Below, piece after piece: positions 4,453 to 8,400 of a stretch of DNA of 8,400 nucleotides. The DNA lies in the NCBI GenBank assembly GCA_023419095.1, contig JAEZYN010000013.1:1-8400 (forward strand). The letters run 5' to 3'. This stretch comes from Bacteroidota bacterium (GTDB lineage Bacteria; Bacteroidota; Bacteroidia; Flavobacteriales; Weeksellaceae). Positions within the stretch are counted from its first letter, which is position 1; each line of letters starts with the position of its first letter. The notes below the pieces were generated by a model that did not search any database, was not told the DNA's origin, and saw only the letters and a program-made list of their open reading frames with translations. The translations under genes and the position numbers were made by a program.

Positions 4453-7239
4453 CTATGAAAGTTTTTCGACCAAAAATCTCGCCGTGTGAGAGCGCTCATT
4501 CTCAATTAATTCTTCTGGCGTACCTACAAATACCACTTCACCGCCGTGTTTTCCGGCTTCCGGACCTATATCGATGATATAATCTGCAGACTTAATAATA
4601 TCCGGCTGATGTTCAATTACGATTACCGAATGTCCCAACTCGATCAGTGCCTGCAATGACGTCAGCAGTTTATTGATATCATGAAAATGAAGTCCCGTAG
4701 AAGGTTCGTCGAAGATAAACAGCGTCTTGTCTGTCGTGACACCTTTTACCAAGAACGACGCAAGTTTGATGCGCTGCGCCTCGCCACCCGAAAGGGTAGA
4801 AGAGCTCTGTCCCAGCTGAAGATAGCCGAGCCCGACTTCCTGCAGTGGTTTGAGTTTGGTTACGATTTTCTGCTCGTTGTTATCTTTAAAAAATTCCAGC
4901 GCTTCATCCACGGTCATGTGCAGTACGTCTGAAATGTTTTTCTCATCGAACTTGATCTCAAGAATTTCATTCTTGAAACGCGTGCCTTTGCAGGTTTCGC
5001 ATTCAAGCTCAATGTCGGCCATAAACTGCATCGAAACATTGATCACTCCTTCACCTTTACATTCGTCGCAACGGCCACCGTCCACATTGAAGGAAAAATG
5101 TTTTGGCTTTAAATTCTGGATTTTGGCAAGTTTCTGTCTTGAAAACAAATCGCGAATATCGTCATATGCTTTTAAGTAAGTTACCGGATTTGAGCGCGAT
5201 GATTTCCCGATGGGATTCTGATCGATCAGTTCGATATTTCTGACGAGTTTTTTCGGAAATTCTACCGAATCGTAATCACCTTTTTTACCGCCCATTCCAA
5301 GCTGAATCTGGATTTCATTGGTCAGGATTTCTTTCATTAAAGTCGATTTTCCCGAACCCGAAACACCTGAGATCACCACAAGATTTTCAAGCGGAATCTT
5401 CACGTCGATATTTTTCAGATTATTCTGGCGTGCACCTTTTATTTCGATGAACTCTTTAAATTTGCGCCGCTTTTCGGGAACTTTTATTTGAAGTTTTCCG
5501 ATAAGGTACTGAGCGGTAAGTGAATCTGAATTTTTTAACTCATCAAAATTACCCGCAAAAACCAATTCACCACCGAGGTATCCGGCTTCCGGACCGATGT
5601 CAATAATATAATCGGCGGCACGCATCACGTCCTCATCGTGTTCTACCACGATTACCGTATTGCCCAGGTCGCGAAGGCTTTTCAGTACTTCGATGAGGTT
5701 TTCGGTGTCACGGGAGTGGAGTCCTATTGAAGGTTCATCCAAAATGTAGATCGAGCCTACAAGCGAACTTCCGAGTGATGTCGCGAGATTGATCCGCTGG
5801 CTTTCACCGCCCGAAAGTGTGTTGGAGGTCCGGTTTAACGTGAGATAACCAAGCCCAACCTTTAGTAAAAAATCAAGGCGCGTGGTGATTTCGTACAAAA
5901 GCCTTTTGGCGATTTCGGCATCGTGTTCGTTAAGCTGAAGTGAGTTGATCAGTGGTAAAAGCTCGTCCAGCGGCAGCTCGATCATCTCCTGGATGTTGTG
6001 ACCGTCAATCTTTACCCATTTCGTTTCTTCACTCAGGCGCAGGCCTTCGCAGGACGGACAAAGTGTCTTTCCACGGTATCTCGAAAGCATCACACGGTAC
6101 TGGATCTTATAGAGATTTTCCTCCACCATTTTAAAGAAATTGTTCACCGACGGGAAGCCACGCGTTCCGTCGCCTTTCCAAAGAAAATTTCTCTGCTCTT
6201 TGGTCAGTTCGAAGTAAGGTTTGTGTACCGGAAATGAAGTACCGACCTTCTTTATAAAAGATTTCTTCCATTCGCCCATGCTTTCACCTTTCCAGCTGGC
6301 CACGGCATCTTCAAAAACGGACAGGTTTTTATTCGGAATCACCAGATCTTCATCAATGCCGATCACTTTGCCGTATCCCTCACACTCCGGGCAGGCACCG
6401 TAAGGATTATTAAAACTGAAAAAATGGACATTAGGCTCCATGAATTCACGTCCGTCGAGCTCAAATTTGTTTGAAAACTCCGTGATTTCGCCCGTTTCGG
6501 TATTTTTTAATGAGCAATAGCCGAGGCCTTCGTAAAATGCCATCTGTATGGAATCGGCTAGCCGCTGCAGAAAGCTTTCGTCTTCTTCGTACCGGAACCT
6601 GTCAATGACCAGGAAAATTTCCATGTCTTTTTCGGGCACGAAACCGAAACTTTCCAGATCTTCTATTCCCGCGACATTGCCGTTCACTTCCAGTTTTGTA
6701 AAACCTGAAACCTTCAATGTATTTAAAAGTTCCTCAAATTTTTCGGTCTGAAATGAAAGCGGAGTTCTGAGCAGGAAATCCTGGTTTTCATTCTTTTTGA
6801 TGTGCTCAATCACATCCGTCACCGAATCTTTTTTCACCTCGCGTCCGGAATCGGGAGAAAATGTCCGTCCCACGCGCGCGAAAAGCAGTTTAATGTAATC
6901 GTAAATTTCTGTGGAAGTACCCACCGTAGAGCGCGGATTCGATGAAATCACTTTTTGCTGTATCGCGATAGAAGGTGCAAGCCCTTTGATATCATCAATT
7001 TTCGGTTTTTCGAGCTTTCCCAAAAACTGCCTTGCGTAAGAGCTCAAACTCTCCACATACCGGCGCTGTCCTTCCGCATAAATCGTGTCAAATGCCAGTG
7101 AAGATTTGCCGCTTCCGGAAACGCCCGTTATCACGACGAGTTTGTTTTTCGGAATCAGTACATCGATGTTTTTCAGGTTGTTGAGATGTGCGTTCTTTAC
7201 GAAAATCTCTTTTTTTATATCTATTTCTGTTGTGGTCAT
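4453..7239 (-). CDS. uvrA: UvrABC system protein A (excision-repair ATPase)
   Basis: A full-length 928-residue UvrA, the DNA-damage sensor that with UvrB locates lesions for nucleotide excision repair in the cytoplasm. It has two ABC ATPase halves. The first has Walker A GVSGSGKS 39-46, the family segment DTIYAEGQRRYVESLSSYAR 51-70, signature LSGGE 475-479 and Walker B ILDEP 499-503. The second has Walker A 625-632, signature LSGGE 816-820 and Walker B IFDEP 842-846. The C-terminal zinc module is intact (Cys724, 727, 747, 750). The N-terminal zinc module keeps only its second pair (Cys283, 286): the usual first CxxC is replaced by FSNKFELDG at 255-263. The CPxCG-like spot after ARVG reads SPDSG (129-132). 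A third pair, Cys394/397, is present. The start at 7239 agrees with family length. A -7 box TAATTTTG lies 18 bases upstream of the ATG. The gene is alone on its strand here. No SOS operator was recognised. Confidence 0.97.
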   Translation of the reverse strand: MTTTEIDIKKEIFVKNAHLNNLKNIDVLIPKNKLVVITGVSGSGKSSLAFDTIYAEGQRRYVESLSSYARQFLGKLEKPKIDDIKGLAPSIAIQQKVISSNPRSTVGTSTEIYDYIKLLFARVGRTFSPDSGREVKKDSVTDVIEHIKKNENQDFLLRTPLSFQTEKFEELLNTLKVSGFTKLEVNGNVAGIEDLESFGFVPEKDMEIFLVIDRFRYEEDESFLQRLADSIQMAFYEGLGYCSLKNTETGEITEFSNKFELDGREFMEPNVHFFSFNNPYGACPECEGYGKVIGIDEDLVIPNKNLSVFEDAVASWKGESMGEWKKSFIKKVGTSFPVHKPYFELTKEQRNFLWKGDGTRGFPSVNNFFKMVEENLYKIQYRVMLSRYRGKTLCPSCEGLRLSEETKWVKIDGHNIQEMIELPLDELLPLINSLQLNEHDAEIAKRLLYEITTRLDFLLKVGLGYLTLNRTSNTLSGGESQRINLATSLGSSLVGSIYILDEPSIGLHSRDTENLIEVLKSLRDLGNTVIVVEHDEDVMRAADYIIDIGPEAGYLGGELVFAGNFDELKNSDSLTAQYLIGKLQIKVPEKRRKFKEFIEIKGARQNNLKNIDVKIPLENLVVISGVSGSGKSTLMKEILTNEIQIQLGMGGKKGDYDSVEFPKKLVRNIELIDQNPIGKSSRSNPVTYLKAYDDIRDLFSRQKLAKIQNLKPKHFSFNVDGGRCDECKGEGVINVSMQFMADIELECETCKGTRFKNEILEIKFDEKNISDVLHMTVDEALEFFKDNNEQKIVTKLKPLQEVGLGYLQLGQSSSTLSGGEAQRIKLASFLVKGVTTDKTLFIFDEPSTGLHFHDINKLLTSLQALIELGHSVIVIEHQPDIIKSADYIIDIGPEAGKHGGEVVFVGTPEELIENERSHTARFLVEKLS

Positions 7240-7257
7240 GTGTAAAATTAGAACCTA

Positions 7258-7265
7258 CAAAATTA
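7258..7265 (-). promoter_or_regulatory. -7 promoter element of uvrA
   Basis: Read on the minus strand this is TAATTTTG, a perfect match to TAnnTTTG, 18 bases before the uvrA ATG, predicting a leader of roughly a dozen bases. No TTTG is seen at the usual upstream spacing, so the -33 half is weak or absent. Confidence 0.45.
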
Positions 7266-7301
7266 CGATTTTTTCCAGCGAAATTATTTTTAAATTCAGT
7301 C

Positions 7302-7332
7302 TTGCGGAATTCAAAATATTTTCCGATATTTG
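7302..7332 (+). promoter_or_regulatory. Possible plus-strand promoter between uvrA and the DUF2490 gene
   Basis: TTG (7302-7304), a 20-base spacer and GATATTTG (7325-7332, one mismatch to TAnnTTTG) form a plausible Bacteroidetes promoter pointing right. Just downstream is the perfect 10-bp palindrome ACAAATTTGT (7337-7346). No annotated gene needs this promoter, since the DUF2490 gene has a better one; it could drive a short transcript ending at the hairpin 7435-7464. Confidence 0.3.
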
Positions 7333-7434
7333 GTTAACAAATTTGTAACAATCATGAAAAAGTTTTTAAATGATCTGATTACACATTTGATGAGAAAAAG
7401 ATAGTGATTCAAAGTTTAGTTTAAAAAAGAATTG

Positions 7435-7466
7435 AAAAGTGTGATCCCTCGGGGTTGCACTTTTTT
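7435..7466 (+). terminator. Strong terminator-like hairpin upstream of the DUF2490 gene
   Basis: AAAAGTGTGATCC (7435-7447) pairs continuously with GGGTTGCACTTTT (7452-7464) including three G-T wobbles, around a CTCG loop, and runs into TTTTTTG. The shape is that of an intrinsic terminator on the plus strand, yet no plus-strand gene lies upstream before the divergent uvrA start. It may end a small RNA, attenuate upstream transcription, or insulate the two divergent genes. Confidence 0.65.
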
Positions 7467-7492
7467 GTCTTAGTCTAAAAGTGTTATTTTTG
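7464..7492 (+). promoter_or_regulatory. Promoter of the DUF2490 gene
   Basis: TTTG (7464-7467), a 17-base spacer and TATTTTTG (7485-7492) match the Bacteroidetes -33/-7 consensus exactly. The -33 box is the end of the T run of the hairpin before it. Only four bases separate the -7 box from the ATG at 7497, so the transcript should start at or next to the start codon (leaderless or nearly so). Confidence 0.7.
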
Positions 7493-7496
7493 CCCG

Positions 7497-8210
7497 ATGA
7501 AAAAATGCCTGTTACTTTTTGCGTTTGCACTTGTTTTAATTAAGGTAAGTGCTCAGGAGCATATTTCGAGCTTTAATACTATTTCTGTAACGTATAATTT
7601 CCATCCAAAATTTTATCTTTTTGCTGAAGGCCAGCTCCGTGGAATCGAAGATTTTTCGTATCCGGATTATTACGAAATCAAAGGTGGACTCGGCTACAAA
7701 CTTACACCGAATCACAAGCCTTTCATTGGTATCGGACGTTATGCAACCTATTCGGACCGTCTGATCGATAAAGAAGAGTTCCGCGTGTGGCTGCAGGATG
7801 TAGTTGATTTTAAAGCAGGAAGAGTAAAATTTGAAAACCGCGTACGTGCTGAAAAAAGCTGGTTCTACGAACCACAAACCGATGAAGTTTCAGACCGGAT
7901 CCGCCTGCGTTACCGTCTGAATGTCACGGTTCCGCTGAATTCTGAAAAAGTAGATAAAGGGACAGTGTTTGCAAATGCTTACGACGAGGTGTTTTTCGTG
8001 ACCACCGAAAAACCGCTGTTTGCACGCAACCGTGTATTTGGTGGTTTCGGTTACCAAATCGATGATAATTTCGGCATCGCTTCGGGTTATCTCTGGCAAC
8101 GTGAATTTGCATTGTCCGGCAACAAAAATCTGCATTTCCTTTACCTCGCGCTAAACATTACGATCGACGGCTCTGACGATAAAGAATACGGATTCCCAGG
8201 TGCAGATTAG
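7497..8210 (+). CDS. DUF2490 domain-containing outer-membrane-type protein
   Basis: A 237-residue exported protein. Residues 1-19 form a signal peptide (MKKCLLLFAF ... VSA), probably cut before Gln20, a very common flavobacterial cleavage context (SA|Q). The mature part is built of alternating-residue beta strands (VTYNFHPKFYLFAEGQLRG, KPFIGIGRYATYS, RVKFENRVRAEKSWFY, RIRLRYRLNVTVPL) and ends with NLHFLYLALNITI. The R-x-R-x-E-K and R-x-R-Y-R-L spacing near 115-141, DEVFF at 163-167, the following FARNRVFGGFGY and GYLWQREF are the pattern I associate with DUF2490, a Bacteroidetes family predicted to form a small outer-membrane beta barrel. Its function is unknown. The start is fixed by the signal peptide and by the promoter only four bases upstream. 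It is divergent from uvrA and precedes dnaN by 145 bp with its own possible terminator, so it is probably transcribed alone. Confidence 0.82.
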   Translation: MKKCLLLFAFALVLIKVSAQEHISSFNTISVTYNFHPKFYLFAEGQLRGIEDFSYPDYYEIKGGLGYKLTPNHKPFIGIGRYATYSDRLIDKEEFRVWLQDVVDFKAGRVKFENRVRAEKSWFYEPQTDEVSDRIRLRYRLNVTVPLNSEKVDKGTVFANAYDEVFFVTTEKPLFARNRVFGGFGYQIDDNFGIASGYLWQREFALSGNKNLHFLYLALNITIDGSDDKEYGFPGAD

Positions 8211-8241
8211 TGTTGATAACTTTTGCGCAAACGCTCTTTTT
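8209..8241 (+). terminator. Possible terminator of the DUF2490 gene
   Basis: AGTGTT (8209-8214, beginning in the stop codon) can pair with AACGCT (8230-8235, one G-T pair) and is followed by CTTTTTATATTTT. The six-base stem with a 15-base loop is weak, but the T-rich tail and position fit. The loop contains most of the palindrome TTTGCGCAAA (8222-8231), an alternative fold. Confidence 0.4.
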
Positions 8242-8279
8242 ATATTTTAGGATTATGACGGTTTTTTGCGCCAAATCGT

Positions 8280-8287
8280 TATATTTG
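8280..8287 (+). promoter_or_regulatory. -7 promoter element of dnaN
   Basis: TATATTTG is a perfect TAnnTTTG match. The nearest TTTG upstream ends 11 bases away, which is shorter than the usual spacing, so the -33 half is uncertain. Use of this box would give dnaN a leader of about 60 bases containing the hairpin at 8305-8328. Confidence 0.45.
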
Positions 8288-8304
8288 TCAAAATATTTTT
8301 CTTA

Positions 8305-8328
8305 AAATGAAGCGTCCGCGTTTCATTT
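8305..8328 (+). promoter_or_regulatory. Hairpin with UCCG tetraloop in the dnaN leader
   Basis: AAATGAAGCG (8305-8314) pairs with CGTTTCATTT (8319-8328) through ten base pairs, one of them G-T, around the tetraloop TCCG, a member of the stable UNCG class. No T run follows, so it is not an intrinsic terminator. An unpaired A-rich stretch (8329-8355) leads to the dnaN ATG. The structure is seen in sequence; a regulatory or mRNA-stabilising role is inference. Confidence 0.45.
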
Positions 8329-8355
8329 GACATTAAAAAAAATAAATATATCCAA

Positions 8356-8400
8356 ATGAAATTTATTGTTGCAAGTGGGGAATTACAAAAAGCACTGAAC
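8356..8400 (+). CDS. dnaN: DNA polymerase III subunit beta (sliding clamp), N-terminal fragment
   Basis: The last 45 bases encode 15 residues beginning MKFIVASGELQKALN and run off the right edge without a stop. This closely fits the start of flavobacterial DnaN (M-K-F-I-V-S-S-x-E-L), the ring-shaped clamp that tethers the replicative polymerase to DNA. The ATG is preceded by an A-rich leader (ATTAAAAAAAATAAATATATCCA ends at 8355) without a Shine-Dalgarno sequence, as usual in this phylum. Only about 4 percent of the gene is visible, so the call rests on the N-terminal motif. No dnaA or recF is visible here. Confidence 0.8.
   Translation, partial: MKFIVASGELQKALN

Noticed and set aside
8211..8219. 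TGTTGATAA, one mismatch from a DnaA box (complement TTATCAACA), near dnaN; the same 10-mer TGTTGATAAC is at 4436-4445
   Set aside because: A single imperfect site without a cluster, AT-rich unwinding repeats or dnaA nearby does not support an origin. The second copy beside uvrA suggests chance.

Overview
The window reads as an ordinary chromosomal stretch from a flavobacterium, most likely of the Chryseobacterium/Kaistella group (Weeksellaceae). Three things point there. Protein families typical of Bacteroidetes are present (a DUF2490 outer-membrane-type protein, M28-peptidase and lipocalin-like lipoproteins, a flavobacterial form of UvrA). Shine-Dalgarno sequences are absent, with A/T-rich leaders in front of start codons. 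Several Bacteroidetes-type promoters (TTTG ... TAnnTTTG) occur. The genus is inferred from remembered protein similarity, not from a search.

Layout. Bases 1-2969 hold four genes on the minus strand: the 5' part of a DUF389-type membrane protein gene (runs off the left edge), a small lipocalin-like lipoprotein, a glycine-zipper stress-type protein ending in a strong terminator, and a methionine/kynurenine-type aminotransferase. The aminotransferase is divergent, across a 57-bp gap, from an M28-family metallopeptidase lipoprotein on the plus strand (3027-4052). That gene ends in a terminator hairpin that overlaps the promoter of a tRNA-Arg(CCT) gene (4118-4189). A 263-bp AT-rich gap without a convincing gene follows (4190-4452); it holds at most a weak minus-strand terminator. 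uvrA fills 4453-7239 on the minus strand. Divergent from it across 257 bp is a DUF2490 protein (7497-8210), and the window ends in the first 15 codons of dnaN (from 8356).

The genes do not form one pathway. uvrA (nucleotide excision repair) and dnaN (replication clamp) are housekeeping genes separated by an envelope protein; the rest are single-gene units for envelope, stress and amino-acid metabolism. No mobile element, CRISPR array, phage gene, toxin-antitoxin pair or defence cluster is visible, and I found no candidate for a new multi-gene system. The points worth a second look are regulatory or structural: a terminator that supplies the -33 box of an almost leaderless promoter, with a possible small transcript ending in it; a stable UCCG-loop hairpin in the dnaN leader; the loss of half the first zinc module of UvrA; and the tRNA promoter packed into a terminator.
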